DNA from: Botryotinia globosa
Lineage: Eukaryota; Ascomycota; Leotiomycetes; Helotiales; Sclerotiniaceae
Length of the DNA: 64,000 bases
Assembly (NCBI GenBank): GCA_014898425.1
Contig: RCSZ01000005.1
Span: 2,320,501 to 2,384,500 of the forward strand
Direction: 5' to 3'
The position numbers and the translations under genes were made by a program. The notes under the pieces are model-generated. The model was not told the origin of the DNA. It did no database searches and saw only the letters and a list, made by a program, of their open reading frames with translations. Every line of letters starts with the position of its first letter. Position 1 is the stretch's first letter. Shown here piece after piece: positions 10,613-25,552 of this stretch.

Positions 10613-13600
10613 ATGATTATGGATGATTATGAGGACTCTGAAGAGGTAGATCTTGGGCTTCCAGATGAGAGTGATGATCACAGTACATTGAAACCAAGTC
10701 AACAACGACTAGGTTTATCTTCAAAATATGTCAGAGATTGGACAAAATCAAACGCATTTCGAAAGTTTTGCCAGAATTGGTGAGTCATTAATTTTCTCCA
10801 CCTTTAGTAAACTTCATTCGAGATTGAGAATCTGATTATTTTCACGCTAAAAGGAATGATGCAATGAGCAAAACTTCTGGGGTGTCTCGCGACAAGCTGA
10901 GGTATGTGCACATAAAAGTTGCCAATGGGGTTAGAATCACCGTTCACAATCCAGATATATTTTAGATCCTTGGTTTCTTGGCCTTTGATAAGAAGAGAGG
11001 AATGGTGGAACTGTGCAATTATAATAGCCAACTAGCCCGCGAGGTCCTCGATATGGGCGGTACAAGTAAAGCCGACGACGACGAGATGGCAGGAACTCAT
11101 GGCGAAGGATCCAAGCTTGCTGCATTGCTTATGATACGAGAGGGTCATCAGGTAAGAATTACAGCATCAAAGTTCTACTGGAACTTTTGCTGGGGGACCA
11201 AAGAAAAGAAAAAACTTTGGTGCTTTCTAAGCGAAGTCAAGAAGAAGCCTACCCAGCAAGAACTAAATCCACGGACTACACAATCACCGGTTTTCAGAGA
11301 GGCAAGCCCATGAAAAGATTTCTCTGTGAAGATGGGGTGTGTTCGCGGAAAACAAGGGAAATCGATCACAGAAGCCGAAGTGATGGAGTGGCTGAAAGTC
11401 TGCATTCATTTCGATCGCCCCAAGGAAATTGTAAGTACATCATCTGGTAATTTGATCTTGGACCCAAATTTTAGAGGCAAGATTTACTTAAAAGGACTCT
11501 TCCTAGAGAAAACATTTAGAACAAATGCCTTTAGGTAAGGATATGATTTCTCACAGGGTCATATTGGGCGAGACAGAAAAGGGATGAAAGATCCCGAGCA
11601 AATGGCAACTCTTTTGGCAAAAGTATGGGAAGAAGCAGTCAAGAAGAACGGCTCCAGAATGCTTGACATGTATATTGACATGATAATGGACTTGGAAGCG
11701 GCTTGGCAGGATAATCACAATTCAGTTAATAAAATGACTCGGTACATGGCCGAAGCGATTTGGTCCAGACTCCAAAAGAAGGAGGATAGCTTCTATTACG
11801 GCCCACAGAATGCCTCCAAGGTGTTAAGGTGCATTCCATTGAATATTTATTAATATGCTGACATAACAATCATAGGATTCTGCAATAATCAAGTCATTGT
11901 TGAAGAAAGAACCCGTTCTTTTGCCAGACAAATTATGGAAGCAGTTGACAAAATACAAGCTGCCTCAGACACCATTGGAATACAGAAAGAATATAATGTG
12001 CAATTCACAGACTGTATCCATTCTAGATACGCCGTATTGCGCAAGTCTAATGAGAACTTTGCGAGCGGCTTTAGCGTTGGATCCACAAACCCAACCTTTA
12101 TTTTTGGTGTTCAAGAAAGCTGGAACTTCTAGACTCGATTCATACCCAGATATTGATAATTCGAAGCTCCTTCTGCATGAAAAACGGATGGATTTTGAGA
12201 AAAGCCATGGGGAGAACAGCACGGACTGTATTCTATCACAAATGCGAAATTCTGGAGATGTTGATCCGATTGAAATACTTTCCTACGACCACGTTGTTAT
12301 TGAAATATGCAATCAAGTACTACAAGAGCTAGACAGTATTAGAGCCGGTAAGGATCATATGGGTGATCTGAGCGTAAACTCCTTGAAGTCACAGGTTAGC
12401 GAGTGCCTCAAGAACATGTTGCGAGGAATTCGAGCTTCTCCAGGTCCCCAGAAAGGAGAAGTCTGTGTATCTTGGGAAGACAACGAAAAGCTGAAAAATT
12501 ATTCAGACTTCATCATTTGAAACTTCAATGCTGTGTCACGCTGCATCGGAAAGTACATGCAGTCATAGGCGGTTGGAATTGTTAGCACGAGGTATGTCAT
12601 GATCCACTTTGATTTTGATTTTCATGTTGCTAATGCCACGGAACGACGGTGCAGGATTTCTCAAAAAGGTTCAATAAAAAGCTCGGATGATGAAATCAGA
12701 ACCGAGACTTGTGGATGTTTAATTACAGAAAATGTAAACCTGCACATCTGTGGACAATGAAATCACATTCAGTGATCTCACCCTGACAGAATCTTATTTC
12801 CCTATGGTATCTAGAGCACATACACCAATCGCCTTCATCGGCTATCCTCCTGCAGCTGGGAAGCCAGCTCAAAATCAGTCAGTAACAGTCGTCAACACGT
12901 TTCGAGGGACCTATGTACGAATGAAGCCGAACATTGATGAAAAAGGGTCACAATTAGCTTCAGCTAATAACAAAAGAGAGCTAAGTGGAGCTCTAGGCAA
13001 AGTTCACGAGGCGAATACTAGGCTCAACCGCACAAAACAAACTCTTAGTAGTTGTGAAATGCTAAGCAAGGAGCTCAATCAAAAGGTTGTGAATTTACAA
13101 TCGTAGAAAGAATCCGCTTCAGCTGATCTCGATAAGATCAAGGCCGAAAATGCTTCCAAATATCACAAATACTTGAACTCCAAGCCAGAATTCAGGACCC
13201 TACGTCCCATTTGAATAACGCCAAGTTCGAGACAACAGCTCTCAAGGCGCAAATCGCCACAACTCAATCCGAGAAAGCAACTCTGCAGCAAAGACTCGAC
13301 GACGTCCAAATACAAAATAACTCCAGCCATCGGGATTCTGAAGCACAGGAGACCATCAATGACCTACAAAATCGCATCCGTCAAATGAAACTCAAAATTG
13401 GAGAATATCAACAGATTAATGAGCAACTACGAGAAGACAACCAAGTGATAGAAGCTCGTGCACTAGAAGCAGATAGCCAAAAAGCCGCGGCAATTTCGCA
13501 GAGAAATGAATTCGTTATCGAGAGATACGAAGCCAGTATTCAGGGGCAATCATCGATTCAAAGTACGGCCACATTCAGTAGACAGAGTTCAATCACCGGG

Positions 13601-13855
13601 TTTGGACGCTTTACGGGGATCAAGAGAGGTAGAAGTCCGAGTTTGGATGTGCGCATGAGAGACGAGAGTGTTGTGAGGGGCGCTGCAAGTTATTCGCACA
13701 CCGTGAATGAAGAACTGGAGATGTACGGGGCTAGTCCACCATGTCATTTGAGCGGTTTGGTGAAGTCTGAGCGAGAGGGAGTGAGTGCCACTAGGGGGTT
13801 GGCGAAGAAGCTTAGGATGGAAAGTCGAGAGGTCGTTGATCTGTCTGAAGATTGA
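10613..13855 (+). pseudogene. decaying GHKL-type ATPase gene with coiled-coil tail
   Basis: Scattered same-strand segments read as one large protein of a fungal family with a histidine kinase/HSP90/MORC-like ATPase fold. Exon 1 is 10613-10779, then a 76-nt intron and exon 2 from 10854. The ATP-lid region is clear near 11050-11130: GGTSKADDDEMAGTHGEGSK, followed by LAALLMIREGHQVRI. Further blocks follow: EVMEWLKVCI, NLILDPNFRGKIYLKG, GYDFSQGHIGRDR, TPYCASLMRTLRAALALD, STCSHRRLELLAR, NEITFSDLTLTESYFPMVSR, and a heptad-rich coiled coil to 13855. The frame is broken repeatedly: TAG at ~10964, TAA at 11536-11538 before GYDF, TGA at 12518-12520 with a frame change, a frame change near 12745, TAG at 13104-13106, and a frame change near 13155. 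Some could be misjudged introns (a 42-nt intron could remove the TAA but would delete the GYDF...RDR block). Decay is the simplest reading. Cellular role unknown. Confidence 0.6.
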
Positions 13856-16482
13856 GGTGGGAATGAGCGTGGTAATCGGTATTCGGTGGGGAGCAAATAT
13901 TACATAGGAAATGGATAAAGATCTGGGAATCTTTTTGGGGGGAGGGGGCAGATTTCATTTCTTAACAAAAGGTTTGCGAGATTTGGATGAATTAGAAAGA
14001 TTACATTATACATCTTTAGCAAAAACCAAAATCAAGACTCTGCGAAAAATAAACATCTGAAATTCGCGTGCGGTAAACAGAGCGTCTCATTAACTGTAAA
14101 AAACAATCTCTACTATTCATCCAAGAAAACCATCCTCGAACCAACTTTCTAGATTTAGATCCCCTAAACATTCTTGTTCCCCCGACCTCTTTCTATTTTT
14201 TCTTCTACTTTCCCTTTCATGAAATCCAATTCCACTAGTAACCGATCCTCCCAAACCCTCATTTATTGATAACCCCCATCCCATCATCCAACACCATCAT
14301 CTAATCCCAAACTTAATTCCCCTTTTCCCTTGTAATAATATTATTTCGAACTTTCACCAATCAAACTGTTTTGATCATGATCCTCAAGTGTCGTTGTTTC
14401 TTCTTCTCATTCTTCTCATTCTTCTCATTTCCCTATTCTACTTCCAGTGAACTCAATTTCGTTAGTCAATCCTCCTAAATGTTTGGTTGTCAATGACTTT
14501 GAAGTTTATAGTTTGAGTTTGCAGTTTGATTTCGCTTGCGATGGTGTTCGGGATGGGGTTGGGTTTGTGATTGGGATTTACAGGAATTTATTTATCTGTT
14601 CCCATATCTATTCCATAATTTATTCCTCCTTTACATACTCCCTTTTATACTCCTTTATATCCCTCCATACCCCTCCATACCCCTTCCATATCATCACACA
14701 CACACATATATAAATCCTTGCATCACCATTACAAGCGTCTTAACACTAAGGTTATAGAAATTGAATCAAGAAAAACCTTGGTGATATATCTCTTGATGAT
14801 GATTACTAGCTGGATAGTGTATATGCGGAAGAGTGAATACGTAGGATAGTGGATTTGTTTGATATGTATTTGTGCAGGCTTGGGTTATTTTGAAATGATT
14901 GGATTTAGAGATATGGTGGAGTGGTGTGGATATGGGAGAAGGTTCGTTTTTTCAGGTGATTGGGGGATTGTGAGGTCTCTAAGATTTGTGTTGGTAGTGA
15001 GAGGGGGATCGATAAAGGGGGGACGTGGAATAGGGTGAGGATTTGTGAGGGAGAGGACGGGTTTAGATATTTGATAGGATTGGTTCTATGGTGGAAAAGG
15101 GAATGAGGTGAAGAGGGCTGAGTTATGTGATTGGATAGGAGGCGTGAGGAGGACTATTGAAGTGTATATATTTGATCGTTGATATTTGATGGGGCTGGAT
15201 CTGGCTAGAAGGAGTCAGGGAAGGAAAAAGAGGGGCGGAAAGGAGATAAGCGATACATCGGCTCAGGATCTCGAGTCCAGGTACTGTATGCAATCTTCTT
15301 GTGGAGACACGAGAGGATGTGTCGGGCTGGAGTTGTGATGGAGAATTGCAGAGAACTTTTCTCTTCTTTTGAGTCATTATCTATATGATATGGTGTGGAT
15401 ATGAGGATAATTTGTGGGTGTACTGAGATGATTCAATTTTTCTCTCTGATTTTCACTTTTTTTGTAGAGTTGAGGTGTTATTGGCGAGATATTAAATGTT
15501 GCGTACGCATTTAAATGGAGTGATGAACCAGAAAAGACGAGGAGGCGATAATGCTGGATGAAGGGCTCGGTAATGTGTTTTCTTTTGGTAGCGTCGGATG
15601 TCTACTTGCGATTGCTAAAGATGTTGGTGATGGAGAGAAGGATGGTGAAGGAGAACATTTAAGGGGGAAAAGGGGAGAAGGGGAGAAGAGAAAGCATTTA
15701 TACTAATCCAAAATTCTTCCTGGTCCTGAATCGACGTCGTGGATAGAGAAAGTTTGGAGGGTGATCAAGAGAGAAATTCAAAGTTGGAATACCACTACCA
15801 TAAAATCGTGGACGATTCCCCGCTTTTTGCGTAATCACTGCGGATATAGATAGTTTGTTGACAAGCGATGATAGGTAGATAATGTTCCAGTCTTGTTTCT
15901 TATTTGAAATGCATGCATCTCTTGGTCCGATGAAGTGGAAACAGTAGGATAATCAATTTGCAGTTAAGGACTTCGCGCAATTCTTCGCTTAAGACTATCA
16001 GCAGAGTAGTAGTATCTCCCACGTTCCAACAAACAGAGGCCTAAACAACCGCACATGCTTTCCCCGAAGATCCCGCTTGGAGAATGATCATCTCGAAGAG
16101 CTTCATATGTACACTCTAATAGAAGTCGCTGCTGGATAGCATAGCAATTGTTCAATATTTTTGATGAGAATCAGGGGGTAATTGTTAAATCATGGTAGTC
16201 ATATACGCTTCCAAAGTTTTCAAGGCAGTCAATAATTGCTGAGGGGCTGGAAGGGACTTTCAAAGACGCGATAAAAGAGTGTAAAGAGTAGTTAGTAGAA
16301 GAATCTGTAAGATACAAACAGGGAGTATCATTCTGACGGATAGAACGGTCCAATCTCACTTATATCATCCCTCGTGACATGAGCAAATTTCGGATTTAAT
16401 CAGTCTACAGGGGGTTCTATATCGATTTTCCTATTCTATATAAACAAAGTTCGATCTACATATTCCAATTTGATGCAGCTCA
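13856..16482. other. 2.6 kb intergenic region
   Basis: No gene supported. The first half is C/T-rich on the plus strand with a short TTCTCATTC repeat at about 14401-14430. The second half is G/A-rich. The open frames here come from compositional bias. Confidence 0.45.
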
Positions 16483-19238
16483 TCAATCCATATCTTGCAA
16501 CCAAAATTTGCCTCTTGCAGTTCGACCCAATATCTTTTCATTCAGGGCCCATTCCACAAACATCTGATCATCCGAATGAACAACATCCAAGTCACCGCAC
16601 GGATATTCTTCTACATATATAACATTGTCTTTAACATGCTTCGCAATATGTTCCATTCTTTCATCCCAACAATTCTCTCCCTCGAATTCAAAATCACAGT
16701 CCCGCATCGGACATCCCAATCTCACCGACGGAACTTTCTCATGACGTCCTAAAACCTCCAATGCCTTCTTGGCTCTTTCACGTAGAGCTCGATAGTATGG
16801 TTCCATCTGGGACTTTCTCATTATACGATAGTTTTGTTTCCAATAATGATTCATTGGCGAATCTCGCTTGCTGAGACATGCGCTCTCTCCGCAAACCCAG
16901 TTCAGATGCTTACATGCGACATGACATTTCCACTGCGCTTTATTTGTGAATTTCGCAGTACATCCTGCGAAATGGAATATACAAACGTAGATATGTGTGT
17001 GTTCGATGACCATATGGCGACTTATATCATCATAGTAAGTGAATCTTGAGAACGAACAGATCTGACATCTCGGAGTAGGCTGGCTAACAAAAAGTACACG
17101 GCGAAAATACTTCTGAAGCTCGAAAGCTTCCGTTTTCCGATTATCTTCTTGTTTTACAATATCCCATACTACTTTGTCAGGTGCTTTTCGCTGCTCCGCA
17201 AGCGCGAGATGAGCATATTCGACGTGGATGTTCTTATGTTTGTTGATATCTGGCTCCTCGATAAGTGTTTCTTCCGGGTCCATGTCTAATTCCTTATAGG
17301 TCTCACGGGCTTCATTTCTTGCGTTCTTGATTTCGAAGTAGGTAACAGAGCGCGTTATTTCATATGATACTGGATACTTCGAACGTTTTACTAACCTCTT
17401 GCTGATTTGTGTTGCTAAGGTTTCAAGGGCTGTGACGATATTCATCTCTAGTCCACAGTCGTGGCCTGCACTATTCGCTTTGATTAGCTAATCACACAGA
17501 GCTTATACAACCGAACTTCTTACCATTTCACAGAAAGTTTCTCTGTGTTTCCTGGTATTTTGATTGCAGTGCTACACCTCGGGCAATGATCTCCAATTGC
17601 CATGCTATCTAGTATCACAGCCATTGATATTTGGGCTTTGGGTTTGACTAAGCTGTCCCAAGTAGTTTGATCAATCGTTCTTCCTTTATTGTCGGTCAAC
17701 CAAAAGTTGCCCTCCATAATCTGACGATTGCCAGGTATCCCTTCAAAATTCACATGTAGGAAGCGAGTGAAAGTCTACCATCATTAGCACTAGGGCCGCA
17801 TTGAATGGGATCACACCAACTCACTTCCCAGTTTCTGTAAACACCGTACGGCAAGCTTCTTGGTCGATTGAATACATCTATAAACATTATGTTTTCACTT
17901 AAGAGAAAGCTAGGGGCATGGATAATATGGGCCTTCAACATTTGGAGATGAAGAAGAATGGGTGCAATAAATGGCCTGTGGTGGATCATGATTAGCGTCA
18001 ACCTTGCTTGAGCGGCAATATACACCTACCAAAATTGCCCCAAGAGCTCACGTACAAGTCGTGCCAATAACAAGGTACTGCATCTGTTGTCAGATCAAAG
18101 ACTAATACGGAGTAATTCCATCCACTGACACTTGTTTGAAATGCATTTGAACTTCTAATAAAGTCTGTTGTGGATTGGAGCCATTTGTCGCCAACATCCG
18201 CTTTTCCCTTTCCTCGTTTGATGATAAAGCGTTGCCAATTAGAGATGACTTTAGAGCCTTGATGTCGGATGTGTTATCTTGTAAGACCTTCTCTACTCTT
18301 TGCACAGATTGCAAGGTCGCAGAATATTGTGCCTCAGTTGCGCGCGTTAGCGCATTGATATTTTTGAAGATCCGTGTAGGTAATTGGTCTATTTTTTGAC
18401 CCAGGAAATCTTTTGTGACTTTGGATGATTCTGAGATACCACAGAGTCCTTCTTCCAGGGGATGTAACGCATCTCCAATTGTTTTTTGAACTCTGTCATC
18501 AAGTTCTTTTTGTAGTCTCGTCAGATTACGAGGAATATTTGCAAGCTTTATATTGATTGCCGTATCACGATCATCTTGTACTTTAACTTGTGCTGCAGTA
18601 AAAGATCGAAGGGGGCCGATATGTTGTTCGAGAAGGCTGGGAAGAGTGTTGCTGATGTTTAATTGGATGAAATTTGCGATTTCAGTGGGTAGCTGATCTC
18701 GAAGTTCGCAAGCAATCAAACTAAGGAAGATTAAAATCTTTGGTACTAAAAGAGCACTTGTGATGCTGAGATTTAAATGAACAATTCACTGGCCGGCGAC
18801 TTACCGAATTTGATGTAGCTCACACAACTGAATTGATAGCAGAGGTAGCGAAATATCATCCCTTAACTTATCCGCCTCCTTGAGCAGCGCCCATGCTATC
18901 TTCTTTCCGCTCCTAATAATCAATCTCCGAGCAGCTCTTCCAGTTGGCTGTTTCCCAAGATCAGATCCATATCGTGAGATAATCTTCTGTGTGAACTTGT
19001 CGACCGGATTTTGGACGAGATCGAGTTGAGACTTGATGAACGTGAGATCATCAGGAGTAAGAGTAACGGCATTGAAATCACGCAGGCGTTTCAATGTATT
19101 ATGCAAGCCCTGGAGAAAATCAAGACTGCTTTGATAGCTATCCGAGGCACCACCAGCGCTCCTTAGTGATTCACATACTGTCCAAAGAACTCCAATTGCG
19201 GCAGCAAGATCTCCTGCGGACCAGCCAAAGGCGGCCAT
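16483..19238 (-). CDS. fusion of fungal helical N-terminal domain, ubiquitin-like domain and zinc fingers
   Basis: Six exons read on the minus strand: 19238-18805, 18720-18131 (last base uncertain by one), 18083-18030, 17975-17825, 17774-17524, 17470-16483. All junctions keep frame and give ~822 residues. Start: MAAFGWSAGDLAAAIGVLW, matching the helical N-terminal domain found on fungal STAND/NLR-like and related proteins. Residues ~145-345 are helical and coiled-coil-like. Next comes a ubiquitin-like domain typical of these proteins: SENIMFIDVFNRPRSLPYG, YRNWETFTRFL, an EGNFWL strand, and AQISMAVIL followed by CPRC. The C-terminal third has Cys/His pairs resembling C2H2-type fingers: CQICSF...H...H, CTAKF...H...H, CPMRDCDF...H...H. 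No NACHT or NB-ARC motor is present. The splice after the CPRC exon joins to CAGHDCGLEM, so this is one gene, not two. Function unknown; an immune or heterokaryon-type signalling role is conjecture. Confidence 0.78.
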
Positions 19239-19804
19239 GTGTGATAGTCATAATGAAGCAAGAAACAAAACAATTCTGAATGTGGGCAATTTACTACATA
19301 AGAATGATCAGGAATCAGTGCAGCAGATAATCCCATATGCAGCACTTGCTACTAGGTATGCAGAAGCGGAAGGTTGCATCAGCGGGCGGCTGTAAACGCA
19401 TACATGACAGGTATTGGATGAACATAAGTGGTTTTTTCAGGGATAATAACAACATGTTTCAGTCTCTGCCAATCGTTGATAAAATCAGCCCATGTGAACC
19501 ATGAAAATTGCCTTCAAGGCATGTTCCCGTAAGCTTATGCTGCTATTTCATTTTCTATTTCTGGGACATGTATGAATGGTAAAGCAGAAACAGACGAGGA
19601 CTTTTAGCTCATTTCATCGTCGAAGCACGGCTATTTGAACCTTCACCACGTGATGTACTGACCGCCACAATGCTTAATATTCTGCCATCTACCAAAAGAT
19701 AGTGCCGAGATACAGCTTTCATCCCCTCCTCCAGCCCGAATCCCATCTCCATCCCCGTCTCCCACCATCTCCACACAACTATCTCGCATCGAATCGCCAT
19801 AAAA
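19239..19804. other. divergent promoter region
   Basis: 566 bp between the starts of the minus-strand fusion gene and the plus-strand Ybp-family gene. No gene. A CCATC/CATCTCC-rich stretch at about 19720-19800 lies just upstream of the Ybp-family start. Confidence 0.5.
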
Positions 19805-21709
19805 ATGGAGGTAACCAAGAATCCTATAGTCGATATTGTGAGGCTGGCTCCTCCCAATGGCGACCCGCCTATGTATGTGCAATTAATAGATAAGATATTC
19901 ATCGAAGACCAACCCTCACCAGAGCTGCGTGTGGAACTCTTGACACTTCTCGAAGATCTTTTGCAAAATAAGGGGCTCGCAGATCTCATAGGCTGGGATC
20001 TTGTGCCTACGTTAATTGATATTCCGGGCTCAGAATCTTGCTTAATCACGATTGCACGACTTGCCAATCCTCGCGAAGTTATAATATCGGTCCTGGCGGA
20101 ATTGAAAAGGCTAGACCTAGATGGAATTAAAGATGACTGGCATGGGGGAGAAGCTGGAGTAGAAGATCAGGATAAAACAGCGATATCAAACGACCTCGAT
20201 CGATTCTGTTTCATACTTAGCCTTCTTTCCATCATTCACCCTCGAATCAAAACCAAACATCCTTCACGCTTTTTAGCAACTACCATACATGCCATTGTGC
20301 AAGCGTTCCATCCTTCACACCGAGCTGTCATGGCAATTGGCAAGTTTGCGCACATAGTCTCTGGCAAGAAGCGACCTACATTACCAGGACGAAAATCCAG
20401 TCTCAGTATCGCCAGCGTTATGCGACCAGAGATAGAATCAAATTTGCCTCCGGCACCCGACCCCGAAGCACAAGAAGAAGATACGTACGAATCTGCCATA
20501 CAAAAGAAGCTTTTGCAGGGACTTGTGACGCATATGCTGGAAATGTACATCGATGTGTATCCTTTAGAATGGGCTGGAAGATTGCAGGAATCCTTTGATC
20601 CAAAAAGAGTTGTAGCAGGTAGGACGAGTTTGGCAGAGGCATTTCAAACCACGCCCGAGTATCAAACTCGAGAGACAGTTGCTGGTCAGCTTGTGGTAAG
20701 TGCCGATACTGTTTGTTTAATATGTCAATTCTAATTCATCTAGTCCCTTGCTCGCGATCTCGAATTGGCCAATTACGATCTTTTGTTCGATACTATCCAT
20801 TCACATGAACCCATTGCACATGCTCCAAATCCCGAAGATGATCTACCGGACTCGCCTGAAGACATTCCGCTTTCCGCTGTTGGCTGTCTGTTCCTTCTTA
20901 CTTCTTTCATATTCTCATCCGTCATGTTCAAGTCGAAGACACCAGAACCAGTCATGTCTATATTCCCTGATCATGCCAAATTGGTTGCCCGATTTTTCGA
21001 ATCTGCGGCTGGTTCATCTATTGCCATTGTTGATGCAGTAGTTGCAATTGGGTTATGGCTAGAACATTCCAATAAATTTGTATCTGGGGAGTTCAAGGAC
21101 AATGACTATATGGCACATCTAAGGGCTTTATCATTATGGTCTGCCACAAACCCTTCTCCTGGCCTCCGTTATTGTACTCACAAACTAACCTCTGCCATTC
21201 TACATGCCCATCCTGTAGATGCCATGAGGTTGACTTTCATCTCGAAGACACTGAAGGGATCTTCGGATGAAATCGGCGCAATCGCACTCAAGGCATCTGC
21301 AATTACATGGCTTAAGGAAGAGTTAATTACAGCTCATGAGAGGAAGACACACACACTTTTCTCTACCACCTCTGCACTTTTCGAGACACAATCCCAAATA
21401 TTCCCAAATCTTTCGTCGCTTGTCGACAAGTCTGATGAAGACTTGAGTGATGAATTGATAGAGTCGTTCCCAGTCCACATGGCCGCACTCAATTTTCTAT
21501 TTTTCGTCGTAGGAGAGCAATATACAAATATCATTCCTCCTGGATTATTGTCGCGAGTCGAGAACGAATATCTGACTCCATTAAAGACTGCTCAAGAAAG
21601 TGCATTGAAGTCTTTAGCCTTGGTCAACGATATAGGAGCTCCACACATGGAATTTGAATTATTGGGCGAACAGATCTCAATGTGTTTTTCAAAACTTCAT
21701 GAGAAATGA
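19805..21709 (+). CDS. Ybp1/Ybp2 family protein (YAP1-binding / kinetochore-associated family)
   Basis: Two exons, 19805-20695 and 20744-21709, with a 48-nt intron (GTAAGT...CATCTAG) joining GQLV to SLARDLELANYD. Product ~618 residues, all-helical in appearance, without signal peptide or membrane segment. The layout and blocks such as LRVELLTLLEDLLQNKGLAD, ARLANPREVIISVLAELKRL, FVVGEQYTNIIPPG and the tail LLGEQISMCFSKL fit the fungal family formerly called DUF1760. Its yeast members Ybp1 and Ybp2 bind and activate the oxidative-stress factor Yap1 and, for Ybp2, associate with the kinetochore. Which role holds here cannot be told from sequence. The start is supported by an in-frame purine at -3 (AAAATGG) and no upstream ATG in frame. 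Confidence 0.8.
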
Positions 21710-22348
21710 TTGATGATTGATGAGTTATGATCAATGAATACAGGTGAATGAAAGAGACGATAGAACTTCTTGTACCGTGGTTCATCTGACCTCTTTATTG
21801 CGAAGGTTTGGAGTATGGATACCTGGAATATATGATTGCGAATTGTTTGTGTATTTACGAAGGAATGAAAACCCAAGACTATAGGCTATTTTTGAGATAT
21901 GTATCTTTCTGTGATAGTGATGGTAAGTGATTGGTTCAAGCATGATAGAAATGATCTCGCTTGGTTTTAACTGGGAAGTGGTTGGATAGTTTGAATAGAG
22001 ATTCTCTACCGTCGATTGCTAGGGTACATTTACATGTAGACACTTGTATATCTCCAATTATCGATTTACTGATTATAAAAGCAAATCGTTCTTCATGAAA
22101 GCTAGAGTTATTAGACTATTGGAAGTATTTAGAGTATTTGTGTCTTGCAGGGCATTATTTTCATTGAGCACGCTTCACATGACATGGGGAAAGTTCATGA
22201 TTCAAAACGACAGTATACATTTCAGTCGTATGTTAAACGTAAATTCTGTATATACAAATAACAGAGTTCAAATATATACAACAAATAAATATCCGTATTC
22301 CCCTTCCTCTTTCTCCCTTCCATTATCTTAGACCCGACAGTTTGAAGT
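21710..22348. other. convergent 3' intergenic region
   Basis: Lies between two converging genes (Ybp-family and GH53). AT-rich, no gene seen; it should hold both polyadenylation regions. Confidence 0.5.
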
Positions 22349-24116
<1,768 letters not shown>

Positions 24117-24960
24117 CCGAGGCCTATAACGCGCATTTGGCCAAACCCCAAAAATAGATTTTTGCCTGAACTAAAACCATATTTAGAATTTAGAAGTGTA
24201 TAAATATAAAATTAAATCATATGCTATCGTATTATTGACATAATATAATGCTTTCCCCTCTTAGGCTTTATGAAACTTACTACTCTTTTTAGACTTTATG
24301 AAACCTACTACCCCTTTTCTTTAATAAATAAGAGATTGAATATTATATATATATTAAAATTAAATAATTAAAGCTTTAATGATACATATATTATATAAGG
24401 GTTCGTTTAAAGCATTATCATATTGAAATTGAATTTTATATAAAATCTTCTTTTTGAAAAGCTATAAGTAATTTATATATATAGAATAATATTTTAATTA
24501 ATAAAATATTAATTGATATTATATACAAAGTATAAAAAATATATTATATAAATTTGAAAAAATAATTAATATATTGATTTCTATTAATACTTAATGATTT
24601 AAAGAATATAAGCTCTAATAAGTCATCTGAATTTCTTAAATCTAATATATTGAAAGCTAGAGAGAAAAGGGAAGGATTATTAACTATAGTAAAACCAAAT
24701 ACTATTTTATTATATCGATTATACAACATGATATTATAAACTTTAAATTAACTAAAAAAAATTTGATTAAAATTTTTATAGATTAAATTATTTATTTATA
24801 TTGAATGTATTTGTTTATTATAAGATTATATATACTAAAGTCATTATATAAACTCTATATAGTTAATAAAAAGTAAGATCTATTATAAAAATAAGTATTA
24901 TAATTTAATAATATTACTATCGTTATTATATTATTTGAAAATTTGAAGATTATTAGTAGA

Positions 24961-25552
24961 TATATAGATTCGTAAGACTCTCTATAAGTAAAGTACAATT
25001 TCATATCAAAAATTGATATTTTCAAAATTCTATTAAAAAAAAATATTCGATATTATTAATTGAAATCTTCAATATAGATTAGCTAAGGAATCTATAATGA
25101 CTGTGAACTAGAAAGGAGTTGTTTTAATAGTTTAGTTATTGATAAAGATCTAAGAGGAAGTTGGAAGCGAGGCTTTCAACTTATACTCGAAAGGACTAGC
25201 TAAAATGGCTAGTATAGCCGGTCACGTGCAGAGAGGGTCTGTGCGCCCTCACAGAATAAAATATATTATATCAAATTTTCAATCAAAGATATTTAGTTTT
25301 TAAATCAAAAAATTCAATATTATACTTCTTTATAAAAAGAATTTAATAGAAAAAACTAGATTAAATTATTTAGCTTTTATTTAAAGAAATGATAATTTAA
25401 ATTTTAATTTATATAAAATCCTTATGCTTCTTTATAATATATCTCAATTTTGAAGAAACTAAATAGAAATTTGAATTATAATAGAATTTTGAAAATATTA
25501 ATTTTTAATGTGAAATTGTATTTTGCTTATAGAGAGTCTTACGAATCTATAT
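24961..25552. repeat. nested inverted repeat inside the AT-rich element
   Basis: About 73 bp at 24961-25034 (TATATAGATTCGTAAGACTC...) recurs inverted at 25479-25552 with a few C/T-type differences. Its centre (~25257) differs from the centre of the outer element (~24926), so it is a separate structure, perhaps a smaller nested element. Confidence 0.65.
25102..25253. repeat. less AT-rich patch with TGTGA...TCACA ends
   Basis: Within the AT-rich island this ~150-bp patch keeps normal composition (CACGTGCAGAGAGGGTCTGT near 25223) and is bounded by TGTGA and TCACA. It might be a later insertion such as a solo LTR, but no target duplication is visible. Confidence 0.25.

Noticed and set aside
16483..17445. 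separate zinc-finger gene starting at 17445
   Set aside because: The upstream exon ends in a GTAAGA donor and splicing at 17470 joins it in frame, so it is the last exon of the larger gene.
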